From: JBEKHI01 sp050012355
GTDB lineage: Bacteria > Actinomycetota > Actinomycetes > Streptosporangiales > Streptosporangiaceae
Reading direction: 5' to 3'
Length of the DNA stretch: 14,199 bases
Assembly: GCA_050012355.1 (NCBI GenBank)
Contig: JBEKHI010000209.1
Location: 1-14,199, forward strand
How positions within the stretch are numbered: position 1 is the first letter of the stretch; each line of letters opens with the position of its first letter. The notes under the pieces were generated by a model. It did not search any database. It was not told the DNA's origin and was given only the letters and a program-made list of their open reading frames with translations. This document shows positions 6,150 to 12,450 of this stretch, piece after piece. The position numbers and the translations under genes are program-made.

Positions 6150-6178
6150 CTCAGCTACCTGCCACAGGAGTACTGATC

Positions 6179-7354
6179 ATGGAGTGGAACCCGTCCAAGG
6201 GCCCGACCCTCGGCGTCGAATGGGAACTGCAGCTCATCGACCCGGAAACGAGGGCATTGCGCCAGGACGCCGCCATGGTGCTCGCCGACCTGCCGAACGT
6301 CGACGAAACGGGGGAACACGGCCGGATCCGGCATGAGCTCATGCAATCGACGGTCGAGGTGGTGACCGGGATCTGCTCGACGGTGGCGGAAGCCAAGGCC
6401 GACCTATCGGAAACGATCGGCGAACTCCAGCAGACCGCCGCCGGCCACGGTATTGTTTTGACGTGCGCTGGTACGCATCCAGGCAGTGACTGGCGCGATG
6501 CAAAGATGGCGCCTATTCAGCGCTATGCGGAGCTTGTCGAGCAAATGCAGTGGCTCGCCCGCCGGATTCAGACCTTCGGGGTCCATGTCCATGTCGGGCT
6601 GCGCGACGAGAGCAAGGCGATGCCGATCGTCAACGCGCTCGCCGCGTACCTGCCGCATTTTCTCGCGCTGACAGCGTCGAGTCCGTTCTGGTCCGGACAA
6701 GACACCGGGCTTGCCTCAAGCAGGTCGATCGTGTTCGGCGCGTTGCCAAACGCGGGACCGCCGCCTCGGCTCACCACTTGGGCGGCGTTCGAGGATTACA
6801 TGGACACCCTGCTCCGCGCGGGGACCATCCGGAGCATTAAGGAGGTCTGGTGGGATGTCCGTCCGCATCCGGACTTCGGCACGGTGGAACTCCGCATGTC
6901 CGATGGTGTCCCGACGTTCCGCGAGATCGGCATGATCGCCGCGCTCGGGCAGTGCCTGGTGCAACTTTTCGACTCCCAGCTGGACCGGGGCTACACCTTG
7001 CCCTGCCCGCAGCCCTGGCTGGTCAAGGACAACAAGTGGCGCGCGACGCGGTACGGGCTTGACGCGATGATCATCACCGATGACCGGGGCAACGTCGCAC
7101 CGCTGCGTGACGAAATCTACGAACTCGTGCGCGAACTCGAGCCGTTCGCGGAGCGTCTCGGTTGCTCCGAGGAGCTGAGTGTCACCTCTGAGGTTCTTGA
7201 AAACGGGGCATCGTATGAGCGTCAGCGTGCCATAGTGGCTGACGGGGGCGGAATGACAGACGTGGTGGATGCACTGGTTACCGAGTTCGCGGAGGACAGG
7301 TTCACCAGCCCGGGGGACGGCAGCGATGGAGGACCGGCTCATGGAGGGCGTTGA
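6179..7354 (+). CDS. Carboxylate-amine ligase / glutamate-cysteine ligase family 2 (YbdK type)
   Basis: A 391-aa cytosolic ATP-dependent ligase. Family 2 glutamate-cysteine ligases activate a carboxylate, usually the gamma-carboxylate of glutamate, as an acyl-phosphate and join it to an amine. Diagnostic blocks in order: T-L-G-V-E-W-E-L-Q-L near the N-terminus, H-E-L-M-Q-S-T-V-E-V-V-T-G, A-G-T-H-P, V-H-V-H-V-G-L, S-S-P-F-W-S-G-Q-D-T-G-L-A-S-S-R and W-W-D-V-R-P-H-P-D-F-G-T-V-E-L-R. ATG6179 is set by AGGAG at 6166-6170; the frame stays open upstream to 6083 but without an RBS. The 3' end overlaps the M20 gene, so the two are co-translated. The true amine partner is unknown, as YbdK-type members have only weak classical activity. 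Confidence 0.9.
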   Translation: MEWNPSKGPTLGVEWELQLIDPETRALRQDAAMVLADLPNVDETGEHGRIRHELMQSTVEVVTGICSTVAEAKADLSETIGELQQTAAGHGIVLTCAGTHPGSDWRDAKMAPIQRYAELVEQMQWLARRIQTFGVHVHVGLRDESKAMPIVNALAAYLPHFLALTASSPFWSGQDTGLASSRSIVFGALPNAGPPPRLTTWAAFEDYMDTLLRAGTIRSIKEVWWDVRPHPDFGTVELRMSDGVPTFREIGMIAALGQCLVQLFDSQLDRGYTLPCPQPWLVKDNKWRATRYGLDAMIITDDRGNVAPLRDEIYELVRELEPFAERLGCSEELSVTSEVLENGASYERQRAIVADGGGMTDVVDALVTEFAEDRFTSPGDGSDGGPAHGGR

Positions 7355-9011
7355 TCTAAACGCGGACCTAGACGAGTTCTGGTCCGCTCACGCGGCGGAT
7401 CTGATCGGCTTCCGCCGTGATCTGCACGCGCACCCGGAGACAGGGAACACTGAGCACCGTACGACGCGGAACGTAGCGCTTCGGCTGGCCGCCGCCGGAC
7501 TTCGGCCGGCCATCTTGCCCAAGGGAACCGGCCTCATCGTTGATATAGGCCCAGATATACCAGAACGTGGCGTGGTAGCTCTTCGCGCGGATATCGACGC
7601 CCTTCCGATGGAGGACGAGAAGCGGGTGCCCTACCGCTCGACCGTCCCTGGCGTGTGTCACGCGTGCGGCCACGACGTGCACACCACGGTGCTGCTGGGA
7701 ACGGGGCTGTTTCTCGCGGCCCAGGCCGAGAAGGGCATGCTTCCCGGCCGGATCCGGCTGGTCTTCCAGCCCGCCGAGGAGCTCGGCTCCGGAGCACTGG
7801 ACGTGATATCGGCCGGCGGCATGGACGGCGTGAGCAGGATCTTCGCGCTGCATTGCGACCCGCGGCTCGACGCGGGCAAGCTCGGCGTGCGGACCGGCGC
7901 GATCACCGCCGCCTGCGACAAGATCAAGGTGCGGGTAACCGGCCCCGGCGGGCACACCGCCCGGCCGCACCTGACCGCCGACCTGGTGTTCGCGCTGGCC
8001 AAGATCGTCACCGAACTGCCCGCCGCGCTGTCCCGGCGGGTGGACCCCCGGTCGTCGCTGTCGCTCGTCTGGGGGCGGGTGTCCGCGGGCAAGGCGCCGA
8101 ACGCGATACCCGACGAGGGCGTTGCCGAGGGCACGATCAGGACGCTCGACGAGGAAGCCTGGCGCCGGGCGCCGGAGATCCTGCGCGGCCTCATCGAGTC
8201 GGTGGCCAACGCCTACGGCATCCGCGCCGAGCTTGAGTACACCAGGAACGTCCCGCCGACCGTCAACGACAAGGTCTCGGCGGACATGCTGACCGTCGCG
8301 GGCACCGGGGTGCTCGGCCTGGACGGTGTGGTCAACACCCCGCAGTCGCTCGGCGGCGAGGACTTCGCCTGGTACCTGGAGAAGGTGCCGGGAGCGCTGG
8401 CCCGGCTGGGTACTCGTGTCCCCGGCCTGGAGACTTCCTTCGATCTGCACCAGCCGTCCTTCGACGTGGACGAGCGCGCGATCGCCGTCGGTATCCGGGT
8501 GATGTCCGGGACATCGCTGACGGCCTTGTGGGACGATCCCCGCGCGATGGAGTCTCAGCAGATCCCGGCTCCGCCGCCGCTGCCGTCAGCCCAGCCCGTC
8601 CGGTCACCCCAGGCGCTCCGGGCCGCCGCTCCAGTACCGCAGCCGCTCCGCCCGTCCCCGCCCGCGCCGCTTCCGGCCTACCTGCCCAACGACGGCTACC
8701 TAGCCCAGGACAACTACCCCCCGTCGAGCGCGACCCCCCCAACCACGAACGCCTCATCAGCCACGAACCCCCCGTCAGCCACAAGCCTCTCGCCGAGCAC
8801 CTACCGCTTGCCCGGGGCGAGCGCCTCGTCAGGTGCGGGCCTCTCGCCGGGCACATACGGCTCGTCCGGCACATACGGCTTGCCGGACGCATACATCCCA
8901 CCGGACGCATATGCCTCGACGGACGCACTGTCCCCGTCCGAGCAATCGCGCCCCTACGGTGACGTCGGCTACGACCTCGACTCGTTCTACTCCAACGCTC
9001 CGCGCCGCTAA
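7341..9011 (+). CDS. M20-family amidohydrolase with long disordered C-terminal tail
   Basis: A 556-aa protein. Residues 1 to about 397 are an M20D metallo-amidohydrolase (AmiA/hippurate hydrolase type), which cleaves N-acyl amino acids with a two-metal centre. Visible: D-L-H-A-H-P-E-T-G, R-A-D-I-D-A-L-P, C-H-A-C-G-H-D-V-H-T (Cys109, His111), F-Q-P-A-E-E (146-147), His171, G-G-H-T-A-R-P-H and G-G-E-D-F-A-W-Y-L, with a late L-H-Q-P-S-F-D-V-D-E. The last 159 residues are rich in Pro, Ser, Ala and Tyr and contain five hexapeptide repeats; this extension is unusual for the family, which ends near 400 residues. ATG7341 has GGAGG 8 nt upstream; ATG7326 is an alternative. It overlaps the ligase stop by 14 nt, implying one operon and a linked substrate. 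Confidence 0.9.
   Translation: MEGVDLNADLDEFWSAHAADLIGFRRDLHAHPETGNTEHRTTRNVALRLAAAGLRPAILPKGTGLIVDIGPDIPERGVVALRADIDALPMEDEKRVPYRSTVPGVCHACGHDVHTTVLLGTGLFLAAQAEKGMLPGRIRLVFQPAEELGSGALDVISAGGMDGVSRIFALHCDPRLDAGKLGVRTGAITAACDKIKVRVTGPGGHTARPHLTADLVFALAKIVTELPAALSRRVDPRSSLSLVWGRVSAGKAPNAIPDEGVAEGTIRTLDEEAWRRAPEILRGLIESVANAYGIRAELEYTRNVPPTVNDKVSADMLTVAGTGVLGLDGVVNTPQSLGGEDFAWYLEKVPGALARLGTRVPGLETSFDLHQPSFDVDERAIAVGIRVMSGTSLTALWDDPRAMESQQIPAPPPLPSAQPVRSPQALRAAAPVPQPLRPSPPAPLPAYLPNDGYLAQDNYPPSSATPPTTNASSATNPPSATSLSPSTYRLPGASASSGAGLSPGTYGSSGTYGLPDAYIPPDAYASTDALSPSEQSRPYGDVGYDLDSFYSNAPRR
8844..8933 (+). repeat. Five tandem 18-nt units encoding a Tyr hexapeptide
   Basis: Inside the amidohydrolase tail, consecutive 18-nt units encode SPGTYG, SSGTYG, LPDAYI, PPDAYA and STDALS. 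The core is G/D-T/A-Y, decaying in the last unit. The units are diverged at DNA level, so the array is not a recent slippage product. Confidence 0.75.
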
Positions 9012-9048
9012 TCCGCGCCCCCGGCGGGCTCCCGCGCTTCCCGCCGAT

Positions 9049-9110
9049 GCTGGTTGGTGTGGCACCAACCAGCAAAGAGCCTGGTCAGTGCAGCACTGAC
9101 CAGCAAAGAG
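9049..9110 (+). repeat. Two tandem hairpin units with compensatory stem changes
   Basis: Two 30-nt units (9050-9079 and 9081-9110) lie 31 nt apart, each a hairpin followed by CAAAGAG. Stem 1 pairs GCTGGTTGGTG with CACCAACCAGC (loop TGG). Stem 2 pairs CTGGTCAGTGC with GCACTGACCAG (one-base centre). The units differ at six positions; four are two paired changes (T-A to C-G and G-C to A-T) that keep the stem intact. They sit 38 nt after the amidohydrolase stop, so they may act as a tandem terminator, a structured RNA or a protein-binding dyad. The rest of 9012-9256 shows nothing clear apart from the promoter near 9245. Confidence 0.75.
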
Positions 9111-9244
9111 GCTCCCGTGCGGCGACCCCGCCACCCTCACCAGCACCACCAGAACCGTTAGCACTGCCAGCACTCGCCGAGTCCGTCAGTCGCGGCGAGC
9201 GCGAACGGGCGGCGGCGTTCGTGCCGGGCGCTGCGGTAACGCCA

Positions 9245-9250
9245 TACAGT
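9245..9250 (+). promoter_or_regulatory. -10 hexamer of the PH-domain gene (leaderless promoter)
   Basis: TACAGT (TANNNT) ends 7 nt before GTG9257, and no Shine-Dalgarno precedes that codon. The -35 region is not recognisable. Confidence 0.5.
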
Positions 9251-9256
9251 TGAACA

Positions 9257-9943
9257 GTGGCGATTGACGGTCAGGCCGACCTTGGAAAGAAGGCGGACAA
9301 ACCCCCGGTCTTCCGCTCCCCGGTCGCGGTGGCGGTGTGGTGGCTGTGGCTGTTGTTCGCTGCCGGGAATCTCATTGACCTGGCCGTTCAGGGCCGGGAT
9401 CACACGTCCGTGGTGGCCGCGGCCATCCTGGTCTTCGTGACCGGGATCGTCTACGCCACCGCCCAGGCGCCCAGGGTGGTCGCCCGCCCGGATAACGTCC
9501 TGATCAGGAACCCGCTGCGGGACCACGTGATCAGCTGGGGATCGATCACGCGGGTCGACACCCTCGACCTGCTCCGGGTGCACTGCGAATGGCCGGACGG
9601 TGGGCAGACCCGCAGCAAGGTCTTCCATGCCTGGGCGGTGCAGCATTCCAGGCGCCGCGAGATGGCCCATCAGGCACGCGAGGGCCGCCGGAACAGGCGC
9701 GGACTGGCTCCGTCGCGTCCCGACAGCGTACGCGGCGCCGGTTACGCCGCGAGCCCTTCGGGACAGGACAAGGAGCCTGCCCTCGGCAGCCCGCAGCACG
9801 CCGTCGACTCCCTGAAGGCGCGGCTCCAGGAGGCACGCGAGCAGCAGCAGCCGGCTCTGCCGCCAGTGACCACCTGGCGATGGCAGCCGATCGCCGCCAT
9901 CGTGCTGCCCGCGATCCTGCTCGCGATCGCGGCGGCTGTATAA
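9257..9943 (+). CDS. PH-domain membrane protein (bPH6-like)
   Basis: A 228-aa protein. Two hydrophobic helices occupy about 24-44 (V-A-V-W-W-L-W-L-L-F) and 50-69 (V-V-A-A-A-I-L-V-F-V). They are followed by a short bacterial PH-like segment, R-V-V-A-R-P-D-N-V-L-I-R-N-P-L-R, then V-I-S-W-G-S-I-T-R-V-D, the arrangement of the actinobacterial low-molecular-weight PH family. A charged, probably disordered region (about 130-205) is followed by a third hydrophobic segment at the extreme C-terminus (I-A-A-I-V-L-P-A-I-L-L-A-I-A). Function is unknown. GTG9257 is supported by the upstream TANNNT hexamer. The stop is 2 nt from the stop of the convergent cyclotransferase gene, leaving no room for a terminator. 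Possibly the counterpart of a small membrane protein beside lpdA in mycobacteria. Confidence 0.8.
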   Translation: MAIDGQADLGKKADKPPVFRSPVAVAVWWLWLLFAAGNLIDLAVQGRDHTSVVAAAILVFVTGIVYATAQAPRVVARPDNVLIRNPLRDHVISWGSITRVDTLDLLRVHCEWPDGGQTRSKVFHAWAVQHSRRREMAHQAREGRRNRRGLAPSRPDSVRGAGYAASPSGQDKEPALGSPQHAVDSLKARLQEAREQQQPALPPVTTWRWQPIAAIVLPAILLAIAAAV

Positions 9944-9945
9944 CG

Positions 9946-10392
9946 TCACGACGGGTTGCAGGGGCGCGCCCGCAGCCACGCCACGTAGTCCTCGGGAGCG
10001 CCTGCCTTCACCGCGGAGTCGGCGAGCAACGTCACATGCCGCTCCGACGGGAGGCCGCCCTCCCATGCGTTCAGTACATACAGCCAGGCCAGGGCGTCGC
10101 CATCTAGCGTCTCGACGCGCACCTTCACCTTGCGGTAGTAGCCGAGCGTGACCCCATCCCAGACGTCAAGGGCCTTCTCGTCGATCTCCGGAACGTCGTA
10201 CAACACCACGAACAGGCGGTCGCCAGGGGATTCGACGACCGTGGTGAGTGCCCCGTCCCAGCCCATGTCTTCCCCGCCGAAGGTCAGTCGCCATCCCTCC
10301 AGCCACCCCGTTCCCCGCTGTGGTGAATGCGGGCAGCGCTCAAGCATCTGCGCCGGGTCCATGTTGCTGCCGTAAGCGGCGTATAGTGCCAC
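9946..10392 (-). CDS. Gamma-glutamylcyclotransferase-like protein (AIG2/GGCT fold), Asp at the catalytic position
   Basis: A 148-aa cytosolic protein. Y-A-A-Y-G-S-N-M at residues 4-11 is the substrate-binding loop of gamma-glutamylcyclotransferases, which release 5-oxoproline from gamma-glutamyl compounds. The block A-L-D-V-W-D-G-V (74-81), then Y-Y-R-K-V, matches the family's L-D-x-x-E-G, where the Glu is the catalytic base, but residue 79 here is Asp. The enzyme may therefore be weak, altered or inactive. The start is GTG10392, with TANNNT (TACGCT, 10406-10401) ending 9 nt upstream on the minus strand. It is divergent from the lpdA-like gene with a 75-bp gap. The presence of a YbdK-type ligase nearby suggests handling of gamma-glutamyl amides. 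Confidence 0.85.
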   Translation of the reverse strand: MALYAAYGSNMDPAQMLERCPHSPQRGTGWLEGWRLTFGGEDMGWDGALTTVVESPGDRLFVVLYDVPEIDEKALDVWDGVTLGYYRKVKVRVETLDGDALAWLYVLNAWEGGLPSERHVTLLADSAVKAGAPEDYVAWLRARPCNPS

Positions 10393-10453
10393 GGCAGATA
10401 AGCGTACGACCTCAAGACCCCACCCCGTCGCCTCACCCGCGCGAACAACACGA

Positions 10454-10459
10454 GATAAT
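10454..10459 (+). promoter_or_regulatory. -10 hexamer of the lpdA-like gene
   Basis: GATAAT is close to TATAAT and ends 9 nt before GTG10468, so the leader is at most about 2 nt. There is no Shine-Dalgarno in that space. Confidence 0.45.
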
Positions 10460-10467
10460 GGCTAAAC

Positions 10468-11946
10468 GTGACCATGCCCCGACCGCGCATCGCGATCATC
10501 GGCGGTGGACCAGGCGGATACGAATCCGCTCTAGTCGCCGCTCAACTCGGCGCTGACGTCACGATCTTCGAAGATGCCGGGCTCGGCGGCGCGTGCGTGC
10601 TGACCGATTGCGTGCCATCAAAGACGCTGATCGAGTCCTCGACCACGATGACCAGCATGACCCGCAGCGCGTCGCTTGGCATTCAGCAAGGTGACGGCGC
10701 CAACGCCGACCTCACGGTGGACGCGCCCGCGCTCTACACCCGGATCAAGGCCCTCGCCGCGGCGCAGTCGCATGACATCACCGAGCACGTGGCCACCGAG
10801 GGAGTCACCGTTGTCAGCGGGCGCGCCCGGTTCACCGGCCCCCGGACGATCAGCGCCGGCGACACCACCGTTGAGGCGGACATCGTGCTGATCGCGACCG
10901 GCGCGACGCCGCGGATCCTGCCGGATGCCGTGCCCGACGGAGAGCGGGTTCTGACCTGGCGTCAGCTCTACGATCTGCCGTGCCTGCCCGAGAGCCTCGT
11001 AGTCGTCGGCTCCGGCGTCACCGGCGCCGAGTTCGCCGGTGCCTACCAGGCGCTTGGCTCGGACGTCACGCTTGTCTCGTCGCGAGACCGGGTGCTCCCG
11101 CATGAGGATCAGGACGCCGCCGAGGTGATCGAGGAGGTGTTTCGCCGCCGCGGGATGAACGTGCTCAACCGGTCCCGGGCGGCGGCCGTGCACCGCAAGG
11201 GGAGCAGCGTCATCGTGACGCTCGCCGACGGCCGCGAGGTCACTGGCTCGCACTGCCTGCTCACGGTCGGCATGGTGCCGAGCACCGGCGATCTGGGCTG
11301 CGACAAGGCAGGCGTCGCGCTGGACGACCAGGGGTTCATCGAGGTGGACCGGGTCTCGCGCACCAGCGCGCCGGGGGTCTACGCGGCCGGTGACTGTACC
11401 GGCGTGCTGATGCTGGCAAGCGTCGCCGCCATGCAGGGCAGGATCGCGATGTGGCACGCGCTCGGCGAGGCGGTGCAGCCGATCAGGCTCAGCCACGTCG
11501 CGGCGAACATCTTCACCGACCCGGAGATCGCCACCGTGGGCGTGTCCCAGGCCCAGGTTGACCGGGGCGAGGTCCAGGCCCGCGTCGTCACCCAGCCGCT
11601 CGACACCAACCCGCGGGCCAAGATGGCTGGCGTCAGGCACGGTTTCGTAAAGCTGTTCACCCGCCCTGGTACCGGCACGATTCTCGGCGGCGTGATCGTC
11701 GCACCGCGCGCCAGCGAGCTGATTCTCCCGGTCTCGGTCGCCGTCGAGCAGGGCCTGACCGCGGGCCAGCTGGCGCATACCTTCTCGGTCTATCCGTCGC
11801 TGTCTGGTTCCGTCACAGAAGCCGCCAGGCAGTTGATGGAGTTCACGACGCCATTATCGAAATTTTTACCGGAAAGTGTACTTGTGAGGACAATCACCCG
11901 CTGTTATATGACCACTCCGAGGGGTAGAACCGGAGGCGGTAACTGA
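10468..11946 (+). CDS. lpdA: FAD-dependent pyridine nucleotide-disulfide oxidoreductase, LpdA/NAD(P)H-quinone dehydrogenase type
   Basis: A 492-aa flavoprotein. It has an N-terminal FAD-binding G-G-G-P-G-G-Y-E (12-19), a redox loop G-G-A-C-V-L-T-D-C-V-P-S-K (Cys43, Cys48), T-G-A-T-P-R-I-L-P, an NAD(P)-binding V-V-G-S-G-V-T-G-A-E-F, A-A-G-D-C-T-G and a dimerisation domain. The overall sequence is very like mycobacterial LpdA (Rv3303c), which reduces quinones rather than lipoamide. Like that protein it has V-Y-P-S-L-S-G where lipoamide dehydrogenases have the catalytic His and Glu (here Tyr442 and Gly447). Unlike Rv3303c, as I remember it, both cysteines are present. The last 35 residues are not family-like and are encoded by noticeably AT-richer DNA. 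GTG10468 and ATG10474 are both possible starts. Substrate: probably quinones or other electron acceptors. Confidence 0.9.
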   Translation: MTMPRPRIAIIGGGPGGYESALVAAQLGADVTIFEDAGLGGACVLTDCVPSKTLIESSTTMTSMTRSASLGIQQGDGANADLTVDAPALYTRIKALAAAQSHDITEHVATEGVTVVSGRARFTGPRTISAGDTTVEADIVLIATGATPRILPDAVPDGERVLTWRQLYDLPCLPESLVVVGSGVTGAEFAGAYQALGSDVTLVSSRDRVLPHEDQDAAEVIEEVFRRRGMNVLNRSRAAAVHRKGSSVIVTLADGREVTGSHCLLTVGMVPSTGDLGCDKAGVALDDQGFIEVDRVSRTSAPGVYAAGDCTGVLMLASVAAMQGRIAMWHALGEAVQPIRLSHVAANIFTDPEIATVGVSQAQVDRGEVQARVVTQPLDTNPRAKMAGVRHGFVKLFTRPGTGTILGGVIVAPRASELILPVSVAVEQGLTAGQLAHTFSVYPSLSGSVTEAARQLMEFTTPLSKFLPESVLVRTITRCYMTTPRGRTGGGN

Positions 11947-11966
11947 GGGCAGGGGGGTGATTCAAG

Positions 11967-12017
11967 ATGCTAGTAATCTGGCTTCACGGTCTGCTACACG
12001 TGTTCCTGTGGCTCTGA
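11967..12017 (+). CDS. Possible 16-aa hydrophobic peptide downstream of lpdA
   Basis: ATG11967 starts a 16-residue ORF, MLVIWLHGLLHVFLWL, ending TGA at 12015-12017. It begins 20 nt after the lpdA stop, with a G-run (GGGGGG) about 9 nt upstream. The peptide is long enough for most of a membrane helix and has two His and two Trp; its stop lies in a hairpin. No family is known to me, and in such a short ORF this could be chance. Confidence 0.2.
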   Translation: MLVIWLHGLLHVFLWL

Positions 12018-12029
12018 GTTAGCCCACAG
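12006..12029. terminator. Hairpin between lpdA and the convergent DUF5313 operon
   Basis: CTGTGGCT (12006-12013) pairs with AGCCCACAG (12021-12029) with one bulged C around a 7-nt loop. It lies between convergent stops at 11946 and 12097, a natural place for a bidirectional terminator. There is no U-tract. The remainder of this 150-nt gap shows nothing else. Confidence 0.4.
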
Positions 12030-12096
12030 CACTAGAGGTGACAATGCCTGAGCCGGCGCTGGATCCCCAGCGCGAGCGTCGGCCCGGCCACGCCAG

Positions 12097-12438
12097 CTAG
12101 TGCGAGGGCCGTCCCGTATCGCGGTCGACCGGAGCGTCGATACCGTACTGACGCAGCCGCTTGACCCGCAGGTCGTCGCCGTACATGGCGACCATTCCCA
12201 GGCTGGCGATGAGCGCCAGGCCGGGAACCGCGATCCGGAGCCACGGCGGTCCTGGCAGCAACGCCAGCACCACGCAGACCGGCACCATGATGACCAGGTG
12301 GCCGAGGACAAGCCGCAGGCGCCATCCGGCGTCGGTGAGTTCATGACGCACCCACTCGCGGTTCGCGTCAGGCAGCCGGAACCCGAGGTAATACGTCAGC
12401 CGCCGGAATATGCCCGGGTTGCCCGCCAGCCGCGTCAT
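12097..12438 (-). CDS. DUF5313-family small membrane protein
   Basis: A 113-aa protein starting MTRLAGNPG. L-T-Y-Y-L-G-F-R-L-P-D-A-N-R-E-W-V-R-H-E matches the actinobacterial DUF5313 pattern, where a G-x-x-L-P-x-x-x-x-x-W-V motif precedes two membrane helices. The helices are at about 46-63 (V-I-M-V-P-V-C-V-V-L-A-L-L) and 68-86 (I-A-V-P-G-L-A-L-I-A-S-L-G-M-V). The tail after them is short and charged. Function is unknown in the family. It could begin at the GTG one codon upstream (12441); neither start has a strong RBS. It is the last gene of the minus-strand operon, starting 12 nt after the sulfurtransferase stop, so expression is probably coupled. Confidence 0.78.
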   Translation of the reverse strand: MTRLAGNPGIFRRLTYYLGFRLPDANREWVRHELTDAGWRLRLVLGHLVIMVPVCVVLALLPGPPWLRIAVPGLALIASLGMVAMYGDDLRVKRLRQYGIDAPVDRDTGRPSH

Positions 12439-12450
12439 CACGGCAGCACG

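Noticed and set aside
5919..6178. Riboswitch in the 260-nt divergent gap
   Set aside because: I looked for familiar conserved cores and strong stems but saw none; a weak small ORF is the only supported content.
7368..8450. A 360-aa minus-strand ORF
   Set aside because: It mirrors the M20 gene, whose metal-binding motifs are clear on the plus strand; the antisense product has no recognisable motif.
9047..9253. A 68-aa plus-strand ORF over the tandem hairpins
   Set aside because: Its start lies in the first hairpin, there is no RBS, and the product is low-complexity Pro/Ala; the hairpin structure explains the sequence better.
10618..11778. A 386-aa minus-strand ORF
   Set aside because: It is antisense to the lpdA-like gene, which has all flavoprotein motifs; the composition is Arg/Gly/His-rich shadow.
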